A program made the position numbers and the translations under genes. This document shows, piece after piece, positions 43,301-54,870 of a stretch of 64,000 nucleotides of DNA (positions are counted from its first letter, which is position 1; each line of letters starts with the position of its first letter). The stretch covers positions 56,909,706-56,973,705 of the forward strand of contig NC_092636.1 of assembly GCF_039555335.1 (NCBI RefSeq), read 5' to 3'. This DNA is from Amphiura filiformis. Lineage: Eukaryota > Echinodermata > Ophiuroidea > Amphilepidida > Amphiuridae. Below the pieces are notes generated by a model. It saw only the letters and a list, made by a program, of their open reading frames with translations, had not been told where the DNA came from and did not search any database.

Positions 43301-45150
43301 TCAAATTTCTCAACATTGGTCAGTGATGGTGTTTAATTTCTAAACATCTGACATCCATATTCTAAACATAAAGTTTCTCAACACATTCTTGCCACCACTT
43401 TGTAAACACTGTTTATACAGTGCATTATTTTGATCTGTGAAAATTTCTCGATTTACACTGTCGACAACGGCGGGTCCCTAAATATTTCCCAGTCCCTTAA
43501 GGGATGGGGTATGAACAATTTGGACAGTATTTATTGTGGGACATTAGAGCACATCAGACATATCGAATTGCATTCTGAATACGAAGAATGTCCTTCTGAT
43601 ATCAAATAATTTTGATTTTTGAAATTCGCAATGTAATACACATTTTATGGCAAATGATTAAAATTGATATTTTGATATTTAACAGTAAACTACTCGAAGT
43701 AAACTTTATAAATCTGATGATTTATATTTAAAGTGCATGTAGGTGGGATGAAAAGCCGACGATCAATTGAAAATTTTGACTTTTCGTATTGGAGATAGGG
43801 ATTTTTCCCAAAAAAACAAAAAAAAATTAGGTCTTTTTGGGACAAAAATCCATATCTTCAATATAAAAGGTCAAAATTTTCAATTGATCGTCGGCTTTTC
43901 CTCCCAGCTACATACACTTCAAGAATATATCATTAGATTGATAAAATTTACTTCGAGGACTGTTATATATCAAAAATGTGTAAAATGTCAAATTTTTATA
44001 ATTTCTCATAAAATTTGTATTAGGCCTATATTGTGAATTTCAAAAAATTAAAATTATTTGATATCAGAAAGACATTCTTCGAATTCAGAATGCAATTCGA
44101 TATGTCTGATGTGCTCTCATGTCCCACAAAAAATACTGTCGAAACGCTCAAAATGCTCATTCCAGATCCCTTAATATTTCCCGTTTTGCACTGTCGACGC
44201 AGGCGGGGCCGGCCATATTTCCCGTTTTACACTATCGACATAGGCGGTTCCCCTAAATTTTTCCCGTTTTTGCACTGTCGACATAGGTGGGTCCCTAAAT
44301 ATTTCCCGTTTTGCATTGTCGAACTGTCGACATAGGCGGGGCACCTAAACATTTCCATGGTGGACATATAATTGACCGGTGTATCTCCATCTTTAACCCG
44401 AAAACACCGTGTTTTGGGACAATATTGGCTATAATTAAAAACGTTCATGCGCTCTGCTCAGACTGGCCCATGATCCAATACTAAAACTCACCTTCATTCT
44501 AGAATCAATATGCTTACTCCCCTAAATTGTAATGCTTCTGCCGCCACTGACCGTCGAAAAACCCTCTCATTACAATGAAATTAGATGTGAACAAAATACT
44601 GGTGGATAGCATTATTGACGGCGAAAAGTAGGGCAGTTTTGGAGCATCGTTGGATTGTTTTATTCTTTAAAAACTTCAATATAAGTCAAATGTTGCCGAA
44701 AACAAATGCTTGTTATTAATTCTGTGTACTTTCGTTTTTGTCTTTGCTTCACAGGAAGAATGCATGAAAACGTATATGTGGCAATGGGACGACTTCAATT
44801 TGATATCGTGCTTTTTTGGAAACCCAGACATAGGTCCCCAACCACAGGGGTTGAACATTACGGCTTGGCCGAACGCCGAATGCATCTACTGCTGCGCCTT
44901 ATGGCAGCAGGGTTACAACAACCAATTCTTTGACGGTTGCAACGTAAACCCTCCCACCAAACTCCCCCAGCTTCTATCAAACAATTGGGACGACGCGGTT
45001 GACTCTTGGGACATTTACCCTTCAAAAGTGGTCCAGGTTGAGCCTCCAGGCTACGCAGACAGTTTTAAACGCTCAGGTGCACAGCGCCACCTATTTGAAG
45101 TCACCGTGTTGGTTGCTGCAATTAGCATTGCTGGCGCTTCTTCTTTTTAA
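40347..45150 (+). CDS. Secreted, GPI-anchored Ly6/uPAR (LU-domain) protein, four exons
   Basis: Join 40347-40389, 40753-40832, 42030-42164 and 44755-45150; 217 residues, every junction GT-AG and in phase. Exon 1 is a signal peptide (MLKWVVFLAAVALA). Exon 2 begins the cysteine domain (KCFTCERADSSEECNG). Exon 3 carries TCLFDNPTCFYQF and ISKGCMDY. Exon 4 has EECMKTYMW, ECIYCC and, further on, DGCN, matching the CC...D.CN ending of three-finger LU domains. The C-terminus LFEVTVLVAAISIAGASSF is a short hydrophobic tail preceded by small residues (RSGA), typical of GPI attachment. One potential N-glycosylation site (NIT) is in exon 4. The ligand is unknown and I do not recognise an orthologue. Introns contain several MITEs. 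Confidence 0.82.
40491..40635. mobile_element. 145-bp MITE built of CAAACGTTTG palindromes (LU intron 1)
   Basis: The ends CTACACAACCGTTTTCGCC and the inverted GGCGAAAGCGGCTATGTAG enclose five near copies of AAACGTTTGTCAAAC-type sequence. It lies entirely in intron 1. Confidence 0.8.
41372..41812. repeat. Weak inverted-repeat element (LU intron 2)
   Basis: GGTCGGCCATTCTGGGTCCC and, inverted near 41783-41812, GGCAGCCATAAGTGGGTCCC are similar. The left part also matches 17804-17850. The 120-codon ORF inside has no recognisable domain. Confidence 0.5.
42305..43184. mobile_element. Mariner-like non-autonomous element (LU intron 3)
   Basis: The TIRs AGGGTCATTCAAAAAGTTCT and their reverse complement are typical in sequence of mariner-type ends. 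The 880-bp interior has no intact transposase. The target duplication is unclear. Confidence 0.65.
43209..43422. mobile_element. MITE with CACTGTAAAAACAGTGTTTA ends (LU intron 3)
   Basis: The left end CACTGTAAAAACAGTGTTTA matches the inverted right end (TAAACACTGTTTATACAGTG). TTGCCACCACTTTGTAAACA occurs twice inside. Confidence 0.75.
43440..44350. repeat. Minisatellite of CACTGTCGACATAGGCGGG units, split by a TTAA element
   Basis: Units with TTTCCCGTTTTGCACTGTCG and ACATAGGCGGGTCCCTAAAT run from about 43445 to 43496 and from 44174 to 44350 (about four units on the right). The palindromic TTAA element at 43501-44169 interrupts them. Confidence 0.8.
43501..44169. mobile_element. Palindromic TTAA element (copy 2)
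   Basis: Flanked by TTAA at 43497-43500 and 44170-44173. The ends GGGATGGGGTATGAAC and GCTCATTCCAGATCCC match copies 1 and 3. Self-complementary around the centre near 43815. Lies in LU intron 3. Confidence 0.88.
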
Positions 45151-45448
45151 GCACTGATTATCTTTTGTTTTTCAATTTTGAAGTTCCGGACTAAAAGACA
45201 TTGAGACTTAGTTTGATTTTACTGGTTTCCTTCGTTCCTGAAACGAATTGTCACATATTCTGATGTTTTAGTGAGGCACAATTTGCAAAAAAGGTTTAAT
45301 GTTGGAAACTGCATGGCTCTGGTCATTAATCAATGAATTATTTTCAAATTGCTTTTCATGAAAGGCAATCGGTTTGAAGCACTCTAGTAAACTTTGGAAT
45401 CTGTAATCAATCATGTGTAATTTATTCAATTGAATAGCATATTTATTA

Positions 45449-45454
45449 AATAAA
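45449..45454 (+). terminator. Candidate polyadenylation signal of the LU gene
   Basis: AATAAA about 300 bases after the stop codon, in the context ATTAAATAAACATCG. It is the first good match downstream. The cleavage site is not identifiable from sequence alone. Confidence 0.5.
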
Positions 45455-46210
45455 CATCGTTATACACAAGAAAATACATTTATAAAATATACATGTCTTG
45501 CAGTACTCTTGTTTTCAGTAAATCTTAGTGAAATGTTGTTAGGTGTGAGTGAGTGTGTATGTATACATGTCAGTTGAAAGGCTCCGCCAATTTGATGCAA
45601 ATGTCACCAAATTCATAAACGGGGGATTGGGGAATATATTCGGGAAATGCAATGAACTATTAAAAAAAATCGCATGTTGAAATTACTTTTTTGGGTCAAA
45701 ACTGCAAAAAACACATACAAAAAATGGCATTTCATCCATAAACCATATGCATTGAATTAAGTGATGGCTTTGCTCACATTTATTCATGTGTCATGTGTTC
45801 TGCACACCAAATAATTATGAAGTTTCTACTCCATTTAATTTTAAAGAAATGGCTAGTTAAAATGTAACATTTTTGGGTAAGAAATGACAAAAACCCTTTA
45901 ATAGCGTAACTTTTGCCACAGAAACGGAATTCTGGAATAGAACGTGCGGGATAAATTTGCCGATATGGCAGAAAAGATTCTCCAGACTCTTCTAAACATT
46001 TTGATATCTGATTTGTCCATTTGAAACATCTGTCCTATGAAACTGTTAAATATAGAGCACTTTTGGCTGCACGTCCTCTATACTGAAAGGACAGATAAAT
46101 TAATAACATAGAAACGGGAAATCACAAGCTAAGCAGCATATAAAAATGGACACAAAAATATCATGTAGAAAAAAAAAGAAGGAAAGAAGCTAAAAATAAA
46201 TTTAACTTAT
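45455..46210. other. No gene seen
   Basis: AT-rich spacer downstream of the LU gene, without recognisable repeats other than the approach to the inverted repeat at 46211. Confidence 0.4.
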
Positions 46211-46253
46211 ACCTGTTGTAGTGAACGCTCCCATTTACTCAATTATCCCGCTA
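46211..46253 (-). repeat. Right inverted repeat flanking the LU gene region
   Basis: Reverse complement of 38628-38671 with a few differences (CAGG, AGTGAACGCTCCCATTTACTC, TCCCGCTA). It is 7.6 kb from its partner. Confidence 0.75.
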
Positions 46254-46325
46254 GTTCAATAAAATTCTGTAACATAAACAGGACCCTTGTGGCTTGTGGG
46301 GGTTCGACACTCCTGGCGAACCCTA

Positions 46326-46412
46326 AAAAGGAAAGAAAGAGAGAAAGGGAGAGAAGAGGAGGGACGGGAGGGAGAGAGAGGGAGAGGAGAGGTGGAAGAG
46401 AGGTGAGAGTAG
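46326..46412. repeat. GA-rich low-complexity tract
   Basis: AAGGAAAGAAAGAGAGAAAG continuing as GGGAGAGAGAGGGAGAGGAG: almost pure purine on the plus strand. ORFs across it are artefacts. Confidence 0.9.
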
Positions 46413-46897
46413 TTCATGTGACGGGGGGTATAGAAGCTACAATAAATTGTTCATATACCTTATTGGACCGGTCTATTGGGCCTAAAATGTGATGTGCACA
46501 ATGATTTTGCAAGATACAAGTATATAATATGGTACGCGTTCCATCACCCCTTCGCACCACACCCTTCATGCGCACCAATTGACTATCGCCCTGGGGCAGG
46601 GTGAAAAGTTCTTCTGCCCTGCGACAGAAATGTTGTGACAAAATTTGATGACGATTTGCATCTTCCTTTTGGTCTATTTTAGACCCTAACCCCATTTAGC
46701 ATTAAAGTGCCCAATTTCTGCGCGCTTCGCGAGCATTTGTCCTCGTAAAGTCGTTCATTCGAACTTGTTAAAAAATGAGCGCATTTAGCTCATAATAAGT
46801 GCTATGCTGGGGCAGCTCCCCCAAATGCCTGGAAAAGGCCCAAACCTCGTGCATGTCGTGAGTTGGCTCAAAATACCGGGACATGGCAGTATTCTTT
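46413..46897. other. No gene recognised
   Basis: Mixed-composition spacer. The 93-codon minus-strand ORF has no family features. Confidence 0.35.
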
Positions 46898-47073
46898 TAC
46901 TCTCTAAATTCCTAAGATTTAAAAATAAGTCTAAGAGACTTGTTAGAATGACAAAACCTTCAGAGACTTAAAATTCAAATCTTTATTAGAGTAAAATTTA
47001 AATCCATTAGATTTGAATTTTAAGTCTTTTCAAGGTTTTGTCCTTCTAATAAGTCCCTGTAATTTAGAGTGTA
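46898..47073. mobile_element. Palindromic MITE
   Basis: ACTCTCTAAATTCCTAAG and AGACTTGTTAGAATGACAAA at the left pair with their complements at the right (TTTTGTCCTTCTAATAAGTC, AATTTAGAGTGTA). AAAATTCAAATCT and AGATTTGAATTTT flank the centre. Nearly the whole length folds. Confidence 0.75.
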
Positions 47074-47675
47074 TAGTACCGTAGCAGAACAGTGGGACGA
47101 TTGGAAATTTTGCTCGCTGGCTCGCCGCCATGGATTCCATCATGAAAGGGCCAAGGCGAACCCTCGAGCTGACACTTTGCGCTCAACACATACCAGTCAG
47201 GGCCGAATTTACCACAGTGCCTAGTGGGCACGTGTGCCCTGGGAAGGGGGCATAGTTTTGATAGGAAGATAATAATAATAAAACAAAAGTTGGAGTATTA
47301 TTATACAGTCAACCCCCATGACGCTTGGGACGGCTTGGAAAAAAACTTGGGTTACAGTTGTGGGCGCGCGAGGGGTGTAACACTTCGATCCGAAGAGCCA
47401 GGGGTGTCAATCATGTTGCCGCCCAGGGGCCATCAGCAAAAGGTAAACCCGGCTGTGATTTCTCCACACCCCCTGATGAGAAAATGGTCTAGCGACGGCC
47501 CACAGTGTCATCGCCCCGATATCTTCATGGCAGAAATCACCATGGTAGGTTGAATCCACCGCCATGCATGGCCATTTTGTTCCGACCTGTTTAATAGTTT
47601 TGAGACGCATAATGGGCCGAAGGACATCTGACTAAGGCTACTGCCGGTGACTGACCTCGCTGCGTGTGAGTCGAG
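47074..47675. other. No gene recognised
   Basis: The 109-codon plus ORF and the minus ORFs overlap each other and lack motifs. Part of the sequence (AGGGGGCATAGTTTTGATAG) looks repeat-derived, but I could not find a second copy here. Confidence 0.35.
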
Positions 47676-48080
47676 CATGGTACCCGGGGGGGGCACTCAA
47701 CACAAATGACCATACGGGTATGCTCCCCGGAAAGACCCCCCTTTTGGGTTTCGCAGCTCCGAAAGACCCCCTATATGACCAAAATAAAGCTCTGAAAGAC
47801 CCTTGATTTTGATAATTTCAGCTCTAAAAGACCCAAAAATTGCTCATTCCTCATATTTCTTGTTTTTTCAGGCGATTTTCAACCAAAAAGCCAAGAAAGA
47901 CCCTTGATTTTGACTTTTCGCAGCTCCAAAAGACCCCATTTTACTTGTTCACAGCCTGGTTCGCAGCTCCGAAAGACCCCTTTATCGGTACGCCGTCAGC
48001 TCCCAAAGCCCCACCACCTCAAAATTCCGGGGGAGCATACCCACCAAAATTTTTGATGTGCCCCCCCCGGGGCATGGTAC
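47676..48080. mobile_element. TIR element with iterated GCTCCGAAAGACCCC
   Basis: Ends CATGGTACCCGGGGGGGGC and the inverted GCCCCCCCCGGGGCATGGTAC type. Inside, GCAGCTCCGAAAGACCCC and variants occur about seven times. I recall similar sequences from other marine invertebrate genomes, but have not checked this. Confidence 0.7.
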
Positions 48081-48121
48081 GCCATGGGTCATATGCTTTT
48101 AGACTACCCACGATTGACCTA

Positions 48122-49155
48122 AACTACGCAAAAAAAGTTTCTTTATGGTTAGCAAATTTACCCAATATTAAAATCTAGCAACCAATTTTGTGCGTTTGCT
48201 CAATAATCGCATGTGGGTGATTGTCCTGCGCATTTTGACACCTCAATCACTACTCTACGACACTCCTGAGAAAAGATATGAATGTTTAAGTAACACGAGG
48301 TCGAAAATGAAAATTGCAAAGAGGCCTATTCAGCGATTTTAGAGCTGATTCACTGATCCAAGACGGTTTCATTATTCCTGCCTTTTAAATTTTAATTTAA
48401 AGCGTTTTCCTTGATGCATGTTGGATAATCCTTTGCTTATTATGCAGATGAATGATTAAAGACAAAGGTGAGTGGGTACTAAGACATTTACGTTTTGAGA
48501 GATGGATTTGGAAAAGGGATTCAAAACAGGTCATGGTCTGGAAGCAGAAGGAATTGAGACACTAGAACATAACATAACATAGAGTGGCCCTCCAGAAGCC
48601 CTGATCTTAATCCCTTGGAGAACCTTTGGGATCAGCACAAGAAACGAGTCAAAAAGAAGATAAAGGCAGATAACGCTGGTGGGATTGCGTCGCATCGTTA
48701 TCAACGAGTGGAACGGGGTTGAGCAAGGTAACATTCGACTCCTCATTAGGAGTATGAGACGCCGCGTGGCTGCTGTAAGGGAAGCCAACGGTGGACACAC
48801 AAAGTATTGAATGACGGGTAAAGAAAGAGATTAATCTCAAGTGAAGTTGGAAGCGGCAGTATGATGCCTGAAATGTACTCAGCAATTACACAAAAAATGT
48901 TATCTGCATGTTTGTTGTTTTTGTGTTCTTTTATGCTGAAAACTTGAATAGGCCTCTTTGCAATTTTCATTTTCGACCTCGTGTTACTTAAACATTCATA
49001 TCTTTTCTCAGGAGTGTCGTAGAGTAGTGTTTGAGGTGTCAAAATGTGCAGGACAATCACCTGCATGCGATTATTGAGCAAACGTACAAAATTATTCGCT
49101 AGATTTTAATAGTGGGTAAATTTCCTAACCATAAAGAAACTTTTTTTGCGTAGTG
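48122..49155. mobile_element. Tc1-like DNA transposon remnant with about 210-bp TIRs
   Basis: The ends (C/A)ACTACGCAAAAAAAGTTTCT are flanked by TA (48120-48121, 49156-49157). Arms of about 210 bp include ATATGAATGTTTAAGTAACA and its complement. The interior retains only the C-terminal part of a Tc1-type transposase. Confidence 0.85.
48582..48810 (+). pseudogene. Tc1-like transposase C-terminal fragment
   Basis: [20 protein letters not shown] is the hallmark around the last DDE residue (the E of NPLEN) of Tc1 transposases. After a frame change it continues [20 protein letters not shown] and ends NGGHTKY before TGA, the usual C-terminus. The DNA-binding part and the first two catalytic aspartates are deleted, so it is non-functional. 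Confidence 0.88.
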
Positions 49156-49157
49156 TA

Positions 49158-49457
49158 TATACACTGCGCTATATAATTCGGCACATATAAAATCAGAATT
49201 ATTGTCAGGTTTTGAGTTCAAGACGCACGCTTCTTTCTCAAGATGCAAGCTAACGACTATCATATCTGTTCAACACATATATTCAAGTGCAAGGAACCAC
49301 ATCTGGTTTCTTTAGACGAAATCATTTACGGGAGATATTCATCATTTTCTACCCCGGTATGCAAAGATTTTCGTCTGAATATCAAAATCGTGCATAGCAC
49401 ATTCACGTGTATCGATCCCGGATATTGATTTTAGTATCTCTGGTGTACCAAGTAATT
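49158..49457. other. No gene seen
   Basis: The 61-codon frame 49243-49428 has no recognisable motif. Confidence 0.35.
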
Positions 49458-49460
49458 ATT

Positions 49461-49801
49461 GGGCTATTCCAGAAAATAAGTGCACACCCTCTATAGAGGA
49501 GTAAATTTTCAATCAGAGAAATGTCCGGATTTCCAAGTCTGCTTTCTTAAAACGGCTGGATTTCCAGTTGCCAATGTTACTGGAAAAAGCTTGGAAATCC
49601 AATCAAATGAAGGAAAAATCACGGAAATGTTAAAAATGAGCTCTCAAATTGAGGATTTCTGATTTTCAACCATTTTTCTGCCAGATTTTTTTGCCTTTGG
49701 GCACTTTAAAAGTCTGGATTTCCAACAGTCACGATTGGACAAAAAGTCCAGATATCCGAACTCCTCTATAGGGGTTGTGCATCTATTTTCTGGAATAGCC
49801 C
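49461..49801. mobile_element. MITE, GGGCTATTCC family (copy 2)
   Basis: GGGCTATTCCAGAAAATA and its inverted counterpart TATTTTCTGGAATAGCCC lie at the ends, with ATT on each side (49458-49460, 49802-49804) as target duplication. Subterminal CTCTATAGAGGAGT pairs with ACTCCTCTATAGGGG. Confidence 0.82.
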
Positions 49802-50629
49802 ATTAGCCAGGCGATGTCGGTGTGCGGCCCTGAACACAAAACAGAATACGTGTGAGTTTTCATGTTCATGTTTTCAAACAATAGAGGAGAGTCATGCATT
49901 TCAGCACTTGCTGTCTTCCTTGGGCGTCCATGCATGTTTCCTATGGATGGCGGAAACCTTCAAAATACGCCTAAGAATACGCCTAAGAATACGCCTAACC
50001 TTAGACGTCTAAGATGCATTCTTAGGCGTCTAAGATGCAATCTTAGGCGTCTAAGAAATTCGCGGTAGACTTAAATCAACGAATCACAGGACTAGAAATC
50101 CCAAACAACCAATCATCTTAGGCGTATTCAATTATTGACCAATGAAATCTTAGACGCCTAAGATTTTACACGCCTAAGAATTCTTACACGTCTAAGATTG
50201 ACCATTTGACCGTGACTAGTGATGGACGGTATCGCAAATTCGATCAAAACGTACAACGGACGCTGTGCGTTAGAGAATATTTCGAACAATGGCTGGGTGG
50301 TGTGTTTTTAATAAACTCCTTTTCTCTCCATAGCCACCGCGTCAATCCCAAAGAGAAAGGGGGTGATGGGGTGGGAGGGGGATAGGGTACATGTTCCCCC
50401 ACCTTTCGGCACAATGGCCCATTGTTTTGTTCTTTTCAGCCACTTTTTGACAATTCAGGCTGAACAATGTATTTTACATAATAGGTTTTTTTTTCATTTG
50501 AACATAATCTAGCAGCTGATGTTGTTGTTGCAAACTGATAAAACTTTAATTTGTTTTAAATAGTTTGTTTTTCTGATGACTTGCAGTTAATGTAAGATTT
50601 CTATTTGTGTGGCTATAGTGTAAATGATG

Positions 50630-50750
<121 letters not shown>

Positions 50751-50925
50751 ATACAAATGATGTCAGATGATTATTAGAGTCGTGGTGGTGATGATGATGG
50801 CAGTGATGAAGGATTAAATTTAGTATGAAATTTTCATGAAACATTAATGTTTGCCACTCATGTTACTTGTAATGCTTAAACAAAGAGCACGTGTCTATGA
50901 TGTCACCCTGCTCACTTTTCATGTA

Positions 50926-51947
50926 GGGGAGAGCGGGGAGTGTTCGCCCTAGGGGCAGGTTCGCCCACCCCTTGTTTCTCAGCACTACGGCTATCGGGGA
51001 ATTTGGTGATGGCAAAATTAGGTGACATAGGTCACTATAAACTTCTCATATTAGCTACGCAACATATAGGGACGTGTTCATCGAACTGCAGCCAAAACAA
51101 AAAAATTACACAAAAACGTAATTTTTTTCTTGCATTAATAATGTTGTTTTATCATTGATACATAAATACAGATGGTTTTAATGGAAATCTGTTTTTGGAA
51201 CATATGGGATTTGTTAAAGATTTAATATAGTTATAAACTCCTTATTCGATTTGTTATTTGCATACCCTAAACAAAATATAAAAATGTGTACAAGGGGCAC
51301 GTTCGCCCTTTTGAGGATGGGACATGTTCGCCCTATATCTTCCCCGGGCGGACTTGCCCCAAACTGGAGGGCGGACCTGCCCCATCAGCGTATTATGCAA
51401 AATATTGATAATTATACCATTAAACAAGGTAAAACTACTGAAAAGCATATTTTTTAAAGTTAGGCCTATGTGGTATCAGTATTACACATACCACCGTTTA
51501 TGTCCTAATCCATAATCCCCCCGAAGTTGTAAACATGATACGTTTAAGCTTACTTTGGAACCCTACGATTTTTATATACCTTGACCCGACCCCTGCAACA
51601 AATTTAGTGATTCCCCAGAAGAGAATGAATGCCCTGTATACTCTTGCTAAATGTTTGCATTGAATATGTTATTGTTACGCAATGTTTAAACCTTTTTTGT
51701 GATTGGGGTGAACTTACCCCACCATATGGGCGAACCTGCCCCAATATGGGGCAAGTTCGCCACTTTGCAAAACTTTTTTGTTTGCTCTATCCTGTTGCTA
51801 TTGTAAGGCCTATAGTTCTGAGATTGTGGTCGTATATAGCTAAGACATAGGGCTTTCACATGGGCTAATCAGGTCATCCCTAACCTTAAAAGTGACATCG
51901 CTAGGCTGGTCAGAAAAAAAATAGGGCGAACACTCCCCGCTCTCCCC
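50926..51947. mobile_element. TA-duplicating TIR element (copy B), nested
   Basis: Ends GGGGAGAGCGGGGAGTGTTC and inverted, with TA at 50924-50925 and 51948-51949. Same family as 433-1299. Inside, GGGCGAAC.TGCCCC and inverted forms occur about eight times (for example around 51300-51385 and 51710-51765). Confidence 0.85.
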
Positions 51948-52861
51948 TATATATGTTTTTTCTTAACACGTATGGTATGACTGAGCCAAAATACACAGTT
52001 AAGAGACCTCGATACCTCCATTCAACAAGAAAGTTAACCTGACGGTGTAGGGTATGATGTGTTTATAACTCGAACAGCGTGTGACATATTTTCGCTAAGG
52101 CCCCCGGGCCAAGGCCAAATCGTCTTTTATAATTGAAGAGATCAGATATGCATAATTTCAGTCTGCAAAGTGCAAGAAGACAAGAGGTCAAATTTGCTAT
52201 GTTAAAAATAGAATCATGGAGGTATATAAATATATGCTAGGCATGTTTGTTCCTCTTTGTTGTTTGTGTATTAATTTTCATCATCATCATCATCATCATC
52301 CTCATCATATCATCATCGTCGTCATCGTCGTCGCCGTCATCATGCTCATCAACTACTCCTAGCCACACCAACAGCACACCAAACCAACGAAAATAAAATC
52401 AAACCAATTAATCAATTTTGCTGCAAGTCCTCAGAGAAAATCACATTGGTGATACCGTCCATCACTAAAATATCAATCTTAGACGTGTAAGAATTCTTAG
52501 GCGTGTAAAATCTTAGGCGTCTAAGATTTCATTGGTCAATAATTGAATACGCCTAAGATGATTGGTTGTTTGGGATTTCTGGTCCTGTGATTCGTTGATT
52601 TAAGTCTACCGCGATTTTCTTAGACGCCTAAGATTGCATCTTAGACGCCTAAGAATGCATCTTAGACGTCTAAGGTTAGGCGTATTCTTAGGCGTATTCT
52701 TAGGCGTATTTTGAAGGTTTCCGCCATCCATAGTTTCCTTCCCGGGGTTTCCTCTTTCCGTGGGTTGGTTTCCAGACTTGCGGTTCTCACCCATTCTTAG
52801 TTATTTTTGTCTTACGGTTAGTGTGAAACCAATATATTTTAGTATCGGGAGAAATATTTTA

Positions 52862-52908
52862 TATCAGGAAAATTAATTGATATCAGAAGGACTTTCCTCG
52901 TATTCAGA
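52862..52908. repeat. Fragment of the palindromic TTAA family
   Basis: AATTGATATCAGAAGGACTT and TCGTATTCAGA match the end region of the elements at 22489, 43501 and 59591. The rest is cut off by the MITE that follows. Confidence 0.6.
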
Positions 52909-52910
52909 TA

Positions 52911-53162
52911 CAGGGTGTCTCTGAAAGAACTGTATCGTCGGAAACTTAATTATTTGGGTATTTTAACGCCACAACTAAACATAAATAAATAGCTCACGAT
53001 CACACAAATAGGCACTGAGTCCTTATTAATGGTCACACGCCAGTGATTTTACAGTTATGGGAGGACAAGATATTGATTCAGCTGTCAGTTATAGTAGTTT
53101 GACCAAATACCTCATACTTAATGGCATTTTTCAAACTGTATACTTTATTTTAATACACCCTG
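52911..53162. mobile_element. Mariner-type MITE with CAGGGTGT ends
   Basis: CAGGGTGT at the left and ACACCCTG at the right with TA on both sides (52909-52910, 53163-53164). Further pairing is short. 252 bp, non-coding. Confidence 0.7.
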
Positions 53163-53164
53163 TA

Positions 53165-54415
53165 TAATGCATTTAAAGTGTTAGATTCATTATATTAAAA
53201 CAGCATTACCAGTTTTTGGAAGTATATTAGTAATTAAAAATGTACTTAAAATTTGTTCCTACATAACATATTCCTATATTCAAGGCGCAAAAGAAACAAG
53301 AAAACGCTGTTCAAAGTTTCTACTCACAAAACGAAATTGAACCGCAAAGGTTTGGTGTTTGGTAGGAAATTAAACATCTGAAGAATTTTGAAGGAGTAAT
53401 TTACCGCGTAAGGAAATGATTAAACAACATTTACAAGGCCGTGGTTGCAATGGGCAGGTAAGGCAGTTGCCACGATATTGTTTAATAATGGTTAAAAGGT
53501 ATAAATTAAACGAAATACAAAAGAAAATAAATCAAGAAGAAGAAAGGAAAATAACAGGCCAAAATGCAGACCTGTTGTAGGCCCTATGAAAGGAAATTAA
53601 AAGCTATACTGAAACAGTTCTCTAATTTTAAGTAATTTAACTACAAATTCAAAAGTAGATCTAATAAGAATATATGACAAAAAAATAAAGCAATGCCAAA
53701 AATATCATCAAATCACGGACACTATTTAAATTTTGATGATATGATCTGCATTGTATCGAATTATTACTCCGAATCGACCACTATACCTCGGCTCGATTCA
53801 CGTTAATTTGCATACACGGTATATCCAGGCGATAAAAGAAACCAGCCAAATTGATTGGATTCAAGGCAGAGGAGCACTATATGAGTCAACCTGTTTTGCC
53901 CATACACGGCGTATGGTGTGTAGGTGTAATCTGCTTCTATTGGACTGGCTAAGTGAACGTACAGGGAAACCATTATATCTTTATAGAATAATATACTTTG
54001 ATTGGTAATATTGGATTCCAAACATTCTGACATATATTTACTTCTTTATACCTGGATTCAAGCGGATATATCTTATTTTGGATCTTGAAACAAAGCAAGG
54101 ATTACATTTGAAAGGTAAGTGCAAATGTTTATGTATAATTTCAAAAAGTTTTTATCCAATAGTGCTTCAGACAAATGTGATCATAATTTGGTGTTTGTTT
54201 CAAGTTATTATTTCAAGAATGAAGGTTTGGAGATAAGTATATTGCAACCAACCATGAAAGTACTTTCTAAAAGTTATTTTTTAGCGTATTCTTAAGCGCT
54301 GTGATTTTATTCTAAATACAATATTTTCACAAACAGTGGAAAGTATAGCATTTTAACTCCTAATGCGCGGCTACTGCAGTTTTAATGCAAGCAATATATT
54401 AAAGCAATGTAGATT
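53165..54415. other. No gene recognised
   Basis: AT-rich. The 85-codon frame 53751-54008 and its minus-strand partner have no known motif. Confidence 0.35.
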
Positions 54416-54870
54416 TACCACTTACCGGAATACCCGTGTTCGTCTAGCATTCAAAGCCGACGACACGCGCTGTGGCTCACAATATCGAAAACACATGCAC
54501 ACAACATAATAAACACGCACAACTACCACAAACACACCCCACACACCCCGCATAACAAACACACCCCAACACACCCCGGCCCGACAGGACAAACTTGCAA
54601 GCAACATTAAAAATGTGTTTTTCCCACTTACCGGAACACCTATATACTATAGTATCGTATTAGACTATAGCGTGCACGCACTGTAACGGGCAATGCCAAG
54701 TTACGAACACACCCACCCCACATCCATATTCACACCCCTACACGCACCCCTGCTCACTTAATCCCCACACTGACCCGGAACCCATGCATACAGCATGTAC
54801 CCATACCGACAGACATACCAACCCCTATCTACGCACAAATCCCCATGCACACACCACACCCATTGTGGAT
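54416..54870. repeat. CA/CCCA-rich tract with CCACTTACCGGAA modules
   Basis: ACCACTTACCGGAATACC (54418) and CCACTTACCGGAACACC (54628) each precede about 150 bp of CACACCCCAC-type sequence. Similar C-rich tracts follow TTACCACT(T/G)CTCGCAATACC-like phrases at 58075, 58245 and 62490 and near 54960. Confidence 0.65.

Noticed and set aside
47224-47553. 109-codon ORF at 47.2 kb
   Set aside because: No motif, overlapping ORFs on the other strand, and repeat-like surroundings.
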